A DNA stretch of 64,000 bases from Anaeromonas sp052088025. GTDB lineage: Bacteria; Bacillota; Clostridia; Tissierellales; SIT17. The notes below the pieces were generated by a model. That model made no database searches and was not told the DNA's origin. It saw nothing but the letters and a program-made list of their open reading frames with translations. Of this stretch, positions 1 through 8,553 are shown piece after piece. The position numbers and the translations under genes were made by a program. The DNA is taken from the NCBI RefSeq assembly GCF_052088025.1, contig NZ_JBQCYD010000008.1:1-64000 (forward strand), in the 5' to 3' direction. Every line of letters begins with the position of its first letter. The first letter of the stretch is position 1.

Positions 1-6
1 GAGTAC

Positions 7-813
7 CTATAATAGTATTTGTATATCATATTGTGATGCTAATTTATCTAATTTCTTTTTAAAATATCTAAGTTCATAGAAATTTCCTCGCTCTTGTATG
101 TTGAAGAATTCTTCTCTATAATCATCTATTTCTTTTACTTTACCTGAGAAATATAGTGTTTGTATTTTATTTAATATCTCTGCAACTAAAGTGCTTTTCA
201 CTTGAAACATTTCTTGAGCTTCTACTATTTCTTCTCTTATTTCAGACATTTGTTTATCTAGATTTGATGCTGAAGCTGCTGCATTTCTAAGCTTAATGTT
301 TATATGATCTGGCATATTGCCTTCAAATTTATAATTGAGTGAATGTTCAATAGTTGCCCAAAAATTCATTGCTAAAGTTCTTATTTGTATTTCTGCTAAG
401 ATATCCCTTTGGCCAAAAGCAGTATGAACTGGATATCTTATAATGATATGATAAGATTTATAGCCACTTTCTTTCGGATTATTAATATAATCTTTTTCAT
501 ATTCTACCTTTAAATCTTTTCCATCTCTTTCCTTTATTAAATCTACAACCTTATCAATGTCTTCAACCATCTGACACATTATGCGGATACCTGCTATATC
601 TTCCATCTTTTCAGTTATTTCATCCAATGGAATGTTTAATATTTTAGATTTATCTAATATACTAGATATCTTTTTTACTCTTCCTGTGATAAATTCAATG
701 GGAGAATATTCGTCCATTTTCCTATATTCATTTCTTATACTCTTAAATTTTATCTTCAATTCCTCTACTGCTTGTTCATAAGGTATAAGAACTTGATTCC
801 AATTTTGTATCAT
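7..813 (-). CDS. relQ: Small alarmone synthetase, RelQ/YjbM family
   Basis: A 268-residue protein with a single RelA/SpoT synthetase domain and no HD hydrolase, TGS or ACT domain, so it fits the small alarmone synthetases that make (p)ppGpp from ATP and GTP/GDP. Visible motifs are the ATP-side segment ITGRVKKISSILDK (about residues 43-56), AGIRIMCQMVEDIDKV, the G-loop ESGYKSYHIIIRYPV (about 115-129) and EIQIRTLAMNFWATIEHS. The length is somewhat above the usual 210-230 because of a C-terminal helical tail, the part that mediates tetramer formation in RelQ. It is followed upstream by asnS on the same strand with about 47 nt between them, so the two may share a transcript. Assignment to RelQ rather than RelP is by similarity of the motifs only. 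Confidence 0.85.
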   Translation of the reverse strand: MIQNWNQVLIPYEQAVEELKIKFKSIRNEYRKMDEYSPIEFITGRVKKISSILDKSKILNIPLDEITEKMEDIAGIRIMCQMVEDIDKVVDLIKERDGKDLKVEYEKDYINNPKESGYKSYHIIIRYPVHTAFGQRDILAEIQIRTLAMNFWATIEHSLNYKFEGNMPDHINIKLRNAAASASNLDKQMSEIREEIVEAQEMFQVKSTLVAEILNKIQTLYFSGKVKEIDDYREEFFNIQERGNFYELRYFKKKLDKLASQYDIQILL

Positions 814-860
814 TTAAATTGATCCCCCTTTAAGTGGTGGAAAATTAAATCACCTTTAAT

Positions 861-2252
861 TTAAAATTCTGCTGATTTTGTTGTTCTAGGGAAAGATATA
901 ACATCTCTAATATTAGTCATCCCTGTAAGATACATTATTATTCTTTCAAAACCCAGACCAAATCCTGCATGTTTTGTAGTGCCATATTTCCTTAAATCTA
1001 AATACCACCAGTATTCGTCTTTGTCTAAACCAAATTCTTTAATTCTCTCTTCTAACTTTTCTAATCTTTCTTCTCTTTGGCTTCCTCCAATAATCTCTCC
1101 TATGGCTGGAACTAATAAATCCATAGCTGCTACAGTTTTTTCATCTTCATTTAATCTCATATAAAATGCTTTTATATCTTTTGGATAATCTGTTACAAAA
1201 ACAGGTTTATTATATACTTTTTCTGTTATATATCTTTCATGTTCTGTTTGAAGGTCAATTCCCCATTCTACCTTATATTCAAAACTTTCCTTTGATTCTT
1301 TTAGAATATCAATTGCTTTTGTATAAGTTATTCTTTCAAAGTCAGAATTAGCTACATTTGTAAGTCTTTCTTTAAGCCCTTTGTCTATGAATTTGTTGAA
1401 AAATTCTATTTCTTCCTTAGCATTTTCCATAACATATTTTATGATAAATTTCATCATATCTTCAGCTAAATCCATATCATCGCCTAAATCAGCAAATGAT
1501 ATTTCAGGTTCAATCATCCAAAATTCTGCTGCATGTCTTGGTGTATTAGACTTTTCCGCTCTAAATGTAGGTCCAAATGTATATACATTTCTAAATGCTT
1601 GAGCATATGTTTCAGCAGCTAATTGGCCACTTACTGTAAGTCCTGTTTCTTTTCCAAAGAAATCAGAGCTAGAATCAATTTTACCCTTTTCATCTCTTTC
1701 TATGTTTTCAAGATCTAATGTAGTTACTCTAAACATTTCTCCTGCACCTTCTGCATCACTTGAAGTTATAATTGGAGTATGAGTATATACAAAGTTTCTC
1801 TCTTGAAAGAATTTATGTATAGCATAACTTGCAAGAGATCTTACTCTAAATACTGCAGAAAAAGTATTGCTACGAGGACGAAGATGAGCTATAGTTCTTA
1901 GGTATTCAAAAGTATGACGCTTTTTTTGTAAAGGATAGTCACTTGGTGCTTCTCCTTCTATCTCTACCCTATTTGCTTGTATTTCAAAAGGTTGTTTTGC
2001 ATCTGGTGTAAGTATTAATTTACCATGAACAATTATAGCACTGCTTACAGAAAGTTTTGATACTTCTTTAAAGTTTTCTAATTCACTATCAATAACTATT
2101 TGAATTCCCTTAAAAAAGCTCCCATCATTTAATTCTATAAAACCAAACTTTTTAGAGCTTCTAGATGTTCTAATCCATCCTGAAACTTTTATATCTTGAT
2201 CTTTAAAATCTTCTTTTTTCTTATAAATTTCTTTTACTAAAGTATTTTCCAT
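861..2252 (-). CDS. asnS: Asparaginyl-tRNA synthetase
   Basis: Class IIb aminoacyl-tRNA synthetase of 463 residues, the normal AsnRS length, charging tRNA-Asn in the cytoplasm. An N-terminal OB-fold anticodon-binding domain (about 1-105, with VSGWIRTSRSSKKFGFIEL) is followed by the class II core. Motif 2 is seen as TFGPTFRAEKSNTPRHAAEF and motif 3 as GFGLGFERIIMYLTG near the C-terminus. The combination EAEGAGEMF-like (here DAEGAGEMF) and HAAEFWMIEPE is typical of AsnRS rather than AspRS. It is preceded by a T-box leader, so transcription should respond to uncharged tRNA-Asn. The start is the ATG about 10 nt after an AGGAGG. Confidence 0.95.
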   Translation of the reverse strand: MENTLVKEIYKKKEDFKDQDIKVSGWIRTSRSSKKFGFIELNDGSFFKGIQIVIDSELENFKEVSKLSVSSAIIVHGKLILTPDAKQPFEIQANRVEIEGEAPSDYPLQKKRHTFEYLRTIAHLRPRSNTFSAVFRVRSLASYAIHKFFQERNFVYTHTPIITSSDAEGAGEMFRVTTLDLENIERDEKGKIDSSSDFFGKETGLTVSGQLAAETYAQAFRNVYTFGPTFRAEKSNTPRHAAEFWMIEPEISFADLGDDMDLAEDMMKFIIKYVMENAKEEIEFFNKFIDKGLKERLTNVANSDFERITYTKAIDILKESKESFEYKVEWGIDLQTEHERYITEKVYNKPVFVTDYPKDIKAFYMRLNEDEKTVAAMDLLVPAIGEIIGGSQREERLEKLEERIKEFGLDKDEYWWYLDLRKYGTTKHAGFGLGFERIIMYLTGMTNIRDVISFPRTTKSAEF

Positions 2253-2280
2253 TTTTTACCCTCCTGTTTTTTTGCAAAAT

Positions 2281-2505
2281 AAAAAATCTAATCTCCCTAT
2301 AAAGGGACGAAAAGATTTCGCGGTACCACCCTAGTTATCATATATTAATTATGATCACTCTAACAAATAACGGTTTGGATCCGTCTAAGCCTACTTTCAA
2401 ATGATTTCGGTTAGAAACTCAAGGATGTTCTTCAATATAAAATACATGTTGAACTTTCACCATAATCAACTCGCTAAAATGAATTTTTATATTTACTCTT
2501 CCTAT
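2281..2505 (-). promoter_or_regulatory. T-box leader of asnS
   Basis: The minus strand between asnS and lplA carries the T-box antiterminator core AGGGTGGTACCGCG (2319-2332) followed by an intrinsic terminator (2286-2317, stem TCCCT/AGGGA inside an outer AATCT/AGATT stem, then a U-run). Upstream are the conserved stem I pieces GGAAGAGTAAATA, AGCGAG, GGTGAAAG, AACCGAAA and GTAGG. An AAC triplet at 2410-2412, just before CGAAA, is the likely specifier codon for Asn. Known T-box biology: uncharged cognate tRNA stabilises the antiterminator and permits readthrough. The specifier position is inferred by eye; the 5' limit is approximate. Confidence 0.92.
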
Positions 2506-2603
2506 CATTGTCTATTGAATATATTATGCTCTTATTGTATTATAGTTATTATAATATATATAAAAAAATAAGTAAAGTATATAATAAAAAAGGAGAGAAT
2601 AAT

Positions 2604-3596
2604 ATGATTTATATTGAAAATAACAACTTAGATCCTCATTACAATTTAGCTTTGGAAGAGTATGCTGTAAAGGGATTGGATGTAGATGAAGACATACTTA
2701 TATTATGGCAAAATGAACCATCAGTAATTATAGGTAGAAATCAAAATACCATAGAAGAAATAAATAAAAATTATATAGAAGAAAAAGATATTAATGTAGT
2801 TAGAAGACTTTCTGGTGGAGGAGCAGTTTATCATGATTTAGGTAACTTAAACTTTTCATTTGTAACTAAGAACTTTCATTCAAATGTCAATAACTTCAAA
2901 ATATTTACACAGCCCGTTATAGATGCCCTAGCTAAGTTAGGAGTAAATGCTGTTTTTCATGGTAGAAATGATATTGTAGTAGATGGCAAAAAGGTTTCAG
3001 GAAATGCACAGTATTTCTATAAAAACAAAATGCTTCATCATGGTACTATTCTTTTTGATTCTACCTTAGAAGATATAGTTGAGGTTTTAAATGTAGGTGA
3101 TGAAAAAATTAAATCTAAAGGTATAAAATCTATAAAAAGTAGAGTTACAAATATTGCTCCTCATTTAGAAAAACAAGTGCCTATGGATGAATTTAAAGAA
3201 ATACTTTTAAAATTCATATTAGATACAGATAGCCCACAAGAAAAAGAATATAAATTAAATGATAAAGAATTAAAAGAAATTGAAGAACTTAAGAATTCTA
3301 GATATGATAAATGGGAATGGAATTTTGGAGAAAGTCCAGAATTTGAAATTCAAAAGACAAAAAGAGCCGAAGGTGGATTACTAGATATAAGATTTAGCGT
3401 TAAAAATGGCAAGATTAAAGATCTTAAAATTTATGGTGACTTTTTTGGGGACAAAGATGTTAGCTCTTTAGAAGATCAATTAATAGGTAAATCATACAGA
3501 AAAGAAGATATAGAAAAGACACTTGAAAATATTGAAATCGAAAAGTATTTTTATAATATCAATAAAGAAGACATATTAGATTGTCTATTCAAATAA
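2604..3596 (+). CDS. lplA: Lipoate-protein ligase A
   Basis: Ligates lipoate (via lipoyl-AMP) to the lipoyl domain of 2-oxoacid dehydrogenase E2 subunits. The 330-residue protein shows the N-terminal biotin/lipoate ligase fold: ILWQNEPSVIIGRNQN (about 30-45), the signature RRLSGGGAVYHDLGNLNFSF (about 68-87) and KVSGNAQYFYKNKMLHHGTI with the catalytic-region lysine, then a C-terminal accessory domain (about 240-330). The open frame extends 32 codons upstream, but that extension is AT-rich and not protein-like; the ATG used here follows AGGAGAG at 8-nt spacing. The gene converges on lpd, the E3 of the adjacent pyruvate dehydrogenase operon, which contains its presumed substrate, the E2 lipoyl domain. 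Confidence 0.93.
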   Translation: MIYIENNNLDPHYNLALEEYAVKGLDVDEDILILWQNEPSVIIGRNQNTIEEINKNYIEEKDINVVRRLSGGGAVYHDLGNLNFSFVTKNFHSNVNNFKIFTQPVIDALAKLGVNAVFHGRNDIVVDGKKVSGNAQYFYKNKMLHHGTILFDSTLEDIVEVLNVGDEKIKSKGIKSIKSRVTNIAPHLEKQVPMDEFKEILLKFILDTDSPQEKEYKLNDKELKEIEELKNSRYDKWEWNFGESPEFEIQKTKRAEGGLLDIRFSVKNGKIKDLKIYGDFFGDKDVSSLEDQLIGKSYRKEDIEKTLENIEIEKYFYNINKEDILDCLFK

Positions 3597-3626
3597 AAAA
3601 TAGCAGCCATATGGCTGCTATTTTTT
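3595..3626. terminator. Bidirectional intrinsic terminator between lplA and lpd
   Basis: A perfect 32-bp palindrome (AAAAAATAGCAGCCAT and its complement) lies between the convergent 3' ends of lplA and lpd. A- and T-runs flank both sides, so it can end transcription in either direction. Confidence 0.9.
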
Positions 3627-5013
3627 ATTTGAATATGTGAATTGGTTTGTCTATGATTCCTTGAGCTGCTTCCATCACTATCTCTGATAGTGTAGGATGT
3701 GGATGTATAGCTTTTGCAAGCTCATATGCTGTACCTTCAAGCTCCATAGTAGTAACAGCTTCTGCAATCATATCTGTTGCATTAGGAGCTAATATATGAA
3801 CTCCTAGTATTTCCTTATATTTTTCATCTGAGACTATCTTTATGAATCCATCTGTTTCACCTTCAGCAAGTGATTTTCCATTTGCTGCAAGTGGGAAGGT
3901 GCTAGTTATTACATCATATCCTTTTTCTTTAGCTTCTTCTTCTGTTAAACCAGCAACTCCTATTTCTGGGAAACTATATATGCATGATGGTACAGTATTG
4001 TAATTTATAGTAGATTTTTCACCTAATATATTTTCTACTGCTGAAATTCCTTCTGCACTAGCTACATGGGCTAACATGTATTTCCCGTTAACATCACCTA
4101 TAGCATAAATGTTTTCTATATTTGTTCTCATATTTTCATCTGTTAAAATACCTTTTTTATATTTTTTGATATCAATATTTTCAAGTCCCTTCATATTTGG
4201 AACCCTACCTATACTTGTAAGTATCTTATCAGCTTCATATATTTTTTCTTTATCTTTAACTATGGCAGTAATTTTTCCATTTTCTATTTTCTTAATATCA
4301 CAATTATATATTATTTTCACGCCATCTTTTTTGAGAATTCTAGTCATCTTTTTGCTTATGTCATTATCTATACTTCTTAATATTTTTTCAGAGCGATGTA
4401 AAATTGTAACTTCTACTCCAAGTGCATTGTATAAAGTTGCAAACTCTACAGCTATAACTCCTCCACCTAATATCACAAGTTTTTTAGGTAATTCATCTAA
4501 ATCTATTACACCTTTACTTGTAACAATAAACCCATTATCCATAGATTCTTTAAATCCTTCTATATTAGGTATCCTAGGAGAAGAACCTGTTGATATGATT
4601 ATATTTTTTGCACTGATCTTTTCATCATTTATCTCTATAGTATTTTTATCTACTATATTAGCAAACCCATCATATATGTCTACACCATTTTTTTTAAGAA
4701 GAGTTTCTACTCCTCCAGTTAATTGATTTACTACTTGATCTTTCCTAGATTTCATGTTTTCCCAATTTATTTTCACATTGGATTTGTCTTCTAAATCTAT
4801 CCCATATTTCTCTGAATTCATCATATATTTATACACTTTAGCACTTTTAAGCAGTGTTTTAGTTGGTATACAACCCCAGTTTAAGCATACTCCACCTATA
4901 TTTCCATCTTCTATTATAGCTGTTTTTGCTCCCATCTGAGCTGCCTTTATAGCAGCTACATATCCTCCAGGCCCTCCACCAATTACTGCAATATCATAAC
5001 TCATATTTTCCAC
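3625..5013 (-). CDS. lpdA: Dihydrolipoyl dehydrogenase (E3)
   Basis: FAD-dependent E3 that reoxidises dihydrolipoamide on the E2 component with NAD+. The 462 residues begin with the FAD-binding motif VIGGGPGGYVAAIKAAQMGA (about 9-28) and carry the redox-active disulfide GGVCLNWGCIPTKTLL (about 40-55). An NAD-binding GGGVIAVEFA follows (about 179-188), then the second FAD motif YAIGDVNG and the catalytic His-Glu dyad in HPHPTLSE near the C-terminus. It has no fused lipoyl domain. It is the last gene of the pdhA-pdhB-pdhC-lpd operon, starting 2 nt downstream of the E2 stop codon. The start ATG follows AGGAGTG. Confidence 0.95.
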   Translation of the reverse strand: MENMSYDIAVIGGGPGGYVAAIKAAQMGAKTAIIEDGNIGGVCLNWGCIPTKTLLKSAKVYKYMMNSEKYGIDLEDKSNVKINWENMKSRKDQVVNQLTGGVETLLKKNGVDIYDGFANIVDKNTIEINDEKISAKNIIISTGSSPRIPNIEGFKESMDNGFIVTSKGVIDLDELPKKLVILGGGVIAVEFATLYNALGVEVTILHRSEKILRSIDNDISKKMTRILKKDGVKIIYNCDIKKIENGKITAIVKDKEKIYEADKILTSIGRVPNMKGLENIDIKKYKKGILTDENMRTNIENIYAIGDVNGKYMLAHVASAEGISAVENILGEKSTINYNTVPSCIYSFPEIGVAGLTEEEAKEKGYDVITSTFPLAANGKSLAEGETDGFIKIVSDEKYKEILGVHILAPNATDMIAEAVTTMELEGTAYELAKAIHPHPTLSEIVMEAAQGIIDKPIHIFK

Positions 5014-5015
5014 TC

Positions 5016-6350
5016 CTAACTTAGTAATAATAGCATAGGATCTTGCAAGAATTCTTTTACTTTATTTAAAAATCTACCTGCATCTGCTCCATCTACTATT
5101 CTATGATCTATACTTAATGAAATAGGTACTAGATCTCTTATAACTATCTCTCCATCAATAACTACTGGTTTTTTCGTTATTCTACCAATACCAATTATTG
5201 CTGCTTCTGGATATTTTATAACAGGTACCCCATAACTAGATCCAACTGCACCATAATTTGTTATAGAAAAAGTTCCTCCTCGCAAATCATCTAATGATAT
5301 TTTTCTATCTTGAGATCTTTCTATTAAATCATTCATCTCCTTTGATATTTCTAAGATGCCTTTTTTATCTGCATCTTTAACTACTGGTACCATGAGTCCT
5401 TCAGGAGTATCTACTGCTATTCCTATATTATAATATTTCTTATATACTATCTCTTCATTTTCCATGTCATAACTAGCATTTAATACAGGGTATTCCTTTA
5501 GGGCAAGTGTTACTGCCTTAATTACAAATGGCATGTATGTTAGTTTGATATCTTGTTTTTCTGCTATCATTTTTTGTTCTTTTCTAAGTTTTACTAGCTC
5601 AGTTACATCAAAATCATCCATTGAAGTAGCATGTGGGATTACTGATTTTGAAAGAATCATGTTTTCTGCTATAGTTTTTCTCATTTTAGATACTTTAACT
5701 CTTTCTACTTCACCATCTATTTTAATCTCAGGTATATCTATATTACTCTTATAAGATTTATTATCTGATTCTTTTTTAGTATCTTTTATATTATCTTCTT
5801 TTTTATTTGATTTTTCTTTGTCACTAGCTTTATATATGTCATCTTTCATAACCCTACCATTTGCTCCACTACCTGTTAGAGTATTAATATCTATTCCTAA
5901 ATCTTTTGCAAGTTTTCTAGCTACAGGTGTTGCAAGTATTTTCTTTTTGGAATTACTATCTTCTTTTTGATCTTTTTCATCACTTGAGTCTATTACATCT
6001 TCTCCTACTTCTAATGCACCTACAACTCCAGCCATATCTTTGCCTTCATCTACTGTTTCTGTTTTAGTAGTTTCTTTTTCTTCCTTTTTATCTTCTTTTG
6101 TGTTTTCATTTTCTCCACCATCATCTATTTCTATAACTACATCACCAACATGAATTGTATCTCCTTCTTCAGCTAGTAATTTACTTACTACTCCATCAAC
6201 AGGAGATGGTATTTCTGCATTTACTTTATCTGTTTCTACTAAAAATAATGTATCTCCATCTTTTACCTTATCTCCTTCTTCAAACATCCATTTAAGGAGT
6301 TTACCTTCATGTATTCCTTCTCCAATATCTGCAAATTTAAATTTATACAT
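5016..6350 (-). CDS. pdhC: Dihydrolipoamide acetyltransferase (E2)
   Basis: Core subunit of the 2-oxoacid dehydrogenase complex, 444 residues. Domains in order: one N-terminal lipoyl domain (about 1-78) with the lipoylation lysine in VETDKVNAEIPSPVDG; a charged Lys/Glu/Asp linker; a peripheral-subunit-binding domain (about 137-172, ATPVARKLAKDLGIDINTLTGSGANGRVMKDDI); a second charged linker; and the catalytic acyltransferase domain (about 215-444) ending in SLSIDHRIVDGADAGRF, which holds the catalytic His and Asp. The neighbouring lplA could lipoylate it. Acetyl (pyruvate) specificity is inferred from the E1 subunits; a branched-chain or acetoin substrate is the alternative. Confidence 0.92.
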   Translation of the reverse strand: MYKFKFADIGEGIHEGKLLKWMFEEGDKVKDGDTLFLVETDKVNAEIPSPVDGVVSKLLAEEGDTIHVGDVVIEIDDGGENENTKEDKKEEKETTKTETVDEGKDMAGVVGALEVGEDVIDSSDEKDQKEDSNSKKKILATPVARKLAKDLGIDINTLTGSGANGRVMKDDIYKASDKEKSNKKEDNIKDTKKESDNKSYKSNIDIPEIKIDGEVERVKVSKMRKTIAENMILSKSVIPHATSMDDFDVTELVKLRKEQKMIAEKQDIKLTYMPFVIKAVTLALKEYPVLNASYDMENEEIVYKKYYNIGIAVDTPEGLMVPVVKDADKKGILEISKEMNDLIERSQDRKISLDDLRGGTFSITNYGAVGSSYGVPVIKYPEAAIIGIGRITKKPVVIDGEIVIRDLVPISLSIDHRIVDGADAGRFLNKVKEFLQDPMLLLLS

Positions 6351-6364
6351 TTATAATCACCTCT

Positions 6365-7345
6365 CTAATACTTAATTAGTTCTTTTATTTTATCTATTAT
6401 TCTTCTTTCATCAACCATAAAGAAATGTTCAGACTTAGGTAGTGGTACTGTCACATCAAGCCCTGTAACTCTAGATGGAGGTGCTTCTAAATAAAGAAAT
6501 GCTCCTTCATTTACTATGGAAATTAATTCTGCACCAGGTCCAAATGATTTAACTGCCTCATGAACAACTAAAAACCTACCTGTTTTTTTAACTGATTCTA
6601 TTATAGTTTCTTTATCTATTGGTGATATTGTACGTAAATCTATTAACTCTACTGATATATCTTCCTTCTCTTCTAATGTTTTAATAGCCTTTTGTGTTTC
6701 ACGAACCAAAGCTCCCCAAGCTACAACTGTAATATCTTCACCTTTTTTTACTACCTTTGCTTTTCCAATAGGTATAGTATAGTCTTCTTCTGGTACTTCT
6801 TGCTTAAATGCCCTATAAATTCTCTTTGGTTCCATAAATATTACAGGATCCTCATCTCTTATTGCAGAAAGCATGAGTCCCTTACTATCATATGGAGTTG
6901 AAGGGATAACTACCTTAAGTCCTGGAATATGTGCAAATAATGTTTCAGGACTTTCTGAATGATGCTCAGGGGATCTTACTCCACCTCCATAAGGCATTCT
7001 AATTACCATAGGTAGATTATATCTTGAACGAGATCTATTTCTCATTCTTGCCACATGAGCTACTATTTGATTATATGCTGGAAGCATAAAACCAGAAAAT
7101 TGAATTTCAACTACAGGTTTTAGTCCATTTATAGCCATACCTACAGCTGAACCTACAATTCCTGCTTCAGCTAAAGGTGTATCAAATACTCTTTTTTCAC
7201 CGAACTTTTCTTGCAAGCCTTTGGTTGCTCTAAATACTCCACCTTCAAGTCCTGCATCTTCTCCATATACTACTATAGATTTATCTCTTTCCATTTCTTG
7301 TTCAAGTGCATATGTCAGTGCACTTATATTATTTAGTAATGGCAT
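6365..7345 (-). CDS. pdhB: Pyruvate dehydrogenase E1 beta subunit
   Basis: Transketolase-like beta subunit of the heterotetrameric E1, 326 residues. It carries the expected pyrimidine-domain segment VVYGEDAGLEGGVFRATKGL (about 25-44), the FDTPLAEAGIVGSAVGMA segment and RMPYGGGVRSPEHHSESPE. A C-terminal transketolase domain follows (about 195-320, with VVAWGALV and LIDLRTISPID). Its start codon overlaps the pdhA stop by one base, indicating translational coupling and a fixed 1:1 ratio of alpha and beta. Confidence 0.93.
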   Translation of the reverse strand: MPLLNNISALTYALEQEMERDKSIVVYGEDAGLEGGVFRATKGLQEKFGEKRVFDTPLAEAGIVGSAVGMAINGLKPVVEIQFSGFMLPAYNQIVAHVARMRNRSRSRYNLPMVIRMPYGGGVRSPEHHSESPETLFAHIPGLKVVIPSTPYDSKGLMLSAIRDEDPVIFMEPKRIYRAFKQEVPEEDYTIPIGKAKVVKKGEDITVVAWGALVRETQKAIKTLEEKEDISVELIDLRTISPIDKETIIESVKKTGRFLVVHEAVKSFGPGAELISIVNEGAFLYLEAPPSRVTGLDVTVPLPKSEHFFMVDERRIIDKIKELIKY

Positions 7346-8433
7346 TATTTTTCGCCTCCTTCAAAATATTTCTTTTGACTTTCATATTGTTCCTCTAAAT
7401 TAGGTGTCATTTCCTTATATGTGTGTTTAAATATATTTTCTAGCTCAGTATCAGAACCAATTTTTTCTACTTTTTTAAATGTCTTAGTTATTTCATCAGA
7501 ATATTCTTCTCTTAACTTTTCATCTTCTTCTTTTGACCATATTCCTTTATCTATTAAATATTTTTGAAAACGTGTGATTGGATCTTTTAATGCCCATTCC
7601 TCAACCTCTTCATCTTTTCTATATATAGTTGGGTCATCAGATGTAGTATGAGCACCAAGTCTATATGTTACTGCTTCAATAAGGGTAGGACCCTTACCAT
7701 CTCTTGCTCTTTCAACTGCTTCTTTAGTTACAGCATACATTGCTAGGATATCGTTTCCATCAACTTGAATACCTGGTATTCCATATGCAATAGCTTTTTG
7801 AGCTAATGTTTTAGATGCAGTTTGTTTGTGACGAGGAAGTGATATTGCCCATCCATTATTTTGAATTACAAACACATTTGGCGTATTAAATACTCCTGCA
7901 AAGTTTAAAGCCTCATGGAACTCTCCTTCACTTGTTCCACCATCACCAACATATGCAAGAGTTACATCTTTTTCACCCTTTATATTTGAAGCCATACCAA
8001 TTCCTACAGCATGAGGTAGTTGACTAGCTATAGGTACAACCATAGGTAATATTCTTTCATCTTCAGAAAATCCACTTCCCTCTTCATTTCCATACCAATA
8101 AAGGTAAAATTTCTCAAGTGAAGCTCCCTTATATAACCATGCACCTAATTCTCTAAATGCTGGTACTAACCAATCTTCTTTTTTTGTTGCTGCAACTGAA
8201 CCTATTTGAGCTGCTTCTTGACCTTTATTTGGTGCATAGGTAAGCATTCTTCCTTGCCTTTGATATTGAAGAGCTTTTGAATCTGCAATCCTTGTGAGTA
8301 ACATAGTTTTATACATGTCTATTAATTTATTATCTTCTATTTCTGGAAGAATATCTTCCCTTATTATATTTCCTTCCTTATCTAATACACTTATCATTTC
8401 ATCCTCTAAAGGATTAAATTTATCTATTATCAT
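7345..8433 (-). CDS. pdhA: Pyruvate dehydrogenase E1 alpha subunit
   Basis: Thiamine-diphosphate-dependent alpha subunit, 362 residues, decarboxylating pyruvate. The ThDP motif runs from GDGGTSEGEFHEALNFAG to VIQNNGWAIS (about 170-205), and the N-terminal RQGRMLTYAPNKGQEAAQIG is typical of Firmicutes PdhA. The phosphorylation-loop-like YRLGAHTTSDDPTIYR is also present. First gene of the four-gene operon; the ATG follows AAGGAGG. A TATAAT-like box lies at 8461-8466 upstream, but I see no convincing -35 element. A classical PDH complex is less common than pyruvate:ferredoxin oxidoreductase in strict anaerobes. Pyruvate is the best substrate guess from resemblance to Bacillus PdhA; branched-chain 2-oxoacids are not excluded. 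Confidence 0.88.
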   Translation of the reverse strand: MIIDKFNPLEDEMISVLDKEGNIIREDILPEIEDNKLIDMYKTMLLTRIADSKALQYQRQGRMLTYAPNKGQEAAQIGSVAATKKEDWLVPAFRELGAWLYKGASLEKFYLYWYGNEEGSGFSEDERILPMVVPIASQLPHAVGIGMASNIKGEKDVTLAYVGDGGTSEGEFHEALNFAGVFNTPNVFVIQNNGWAISLPRHKQTASKTLAQKAIAYGIPGIQVDGNDILAMYAVTKEAVERARDGKGPTLIEAVTYRLGAHTTSDDPTIYRKDEEVEEWALKDPITRFQKYLIDKGIWSKEEDEKLREEYSDEITKTFKKVEKIGSDTELENIFKHTYKEMTPNLEEQYESQKKYFEGGEK

Positions 8434-8520
8434 GGATTTAAACCTCCTTATTATATTCTAATTATAAAATACCCTATTACTTATAGTTTTAACAATATAT
8501 TTAATTACATTAACGTAAAA

Positions 8521-8548
8521 AAGGAATAGATCAATTGATCTACTCCTT
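8521..8548 (-). terminator. Intrinsic terminator downstream of pgcA
   Basis: On the minus strand, just after the phosphoglucomutase stop codon, AAGGAGTAGATCA pairs with TGATCTATTCCTT (one G-U pair) and is followed by a U-run. It separates pgcA from the pdh operon. Confidence 0.85.
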
Positions 8549-8553
8549 TCTTA

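Noticed and set aside
2508..2603. 32-codon N-terminal extension of lplA
   Set aside because: Composition is Tyr/Ile/Lys-rich and unlike the family; a proper ribosome binding site precedes the internal ATG at 2604.
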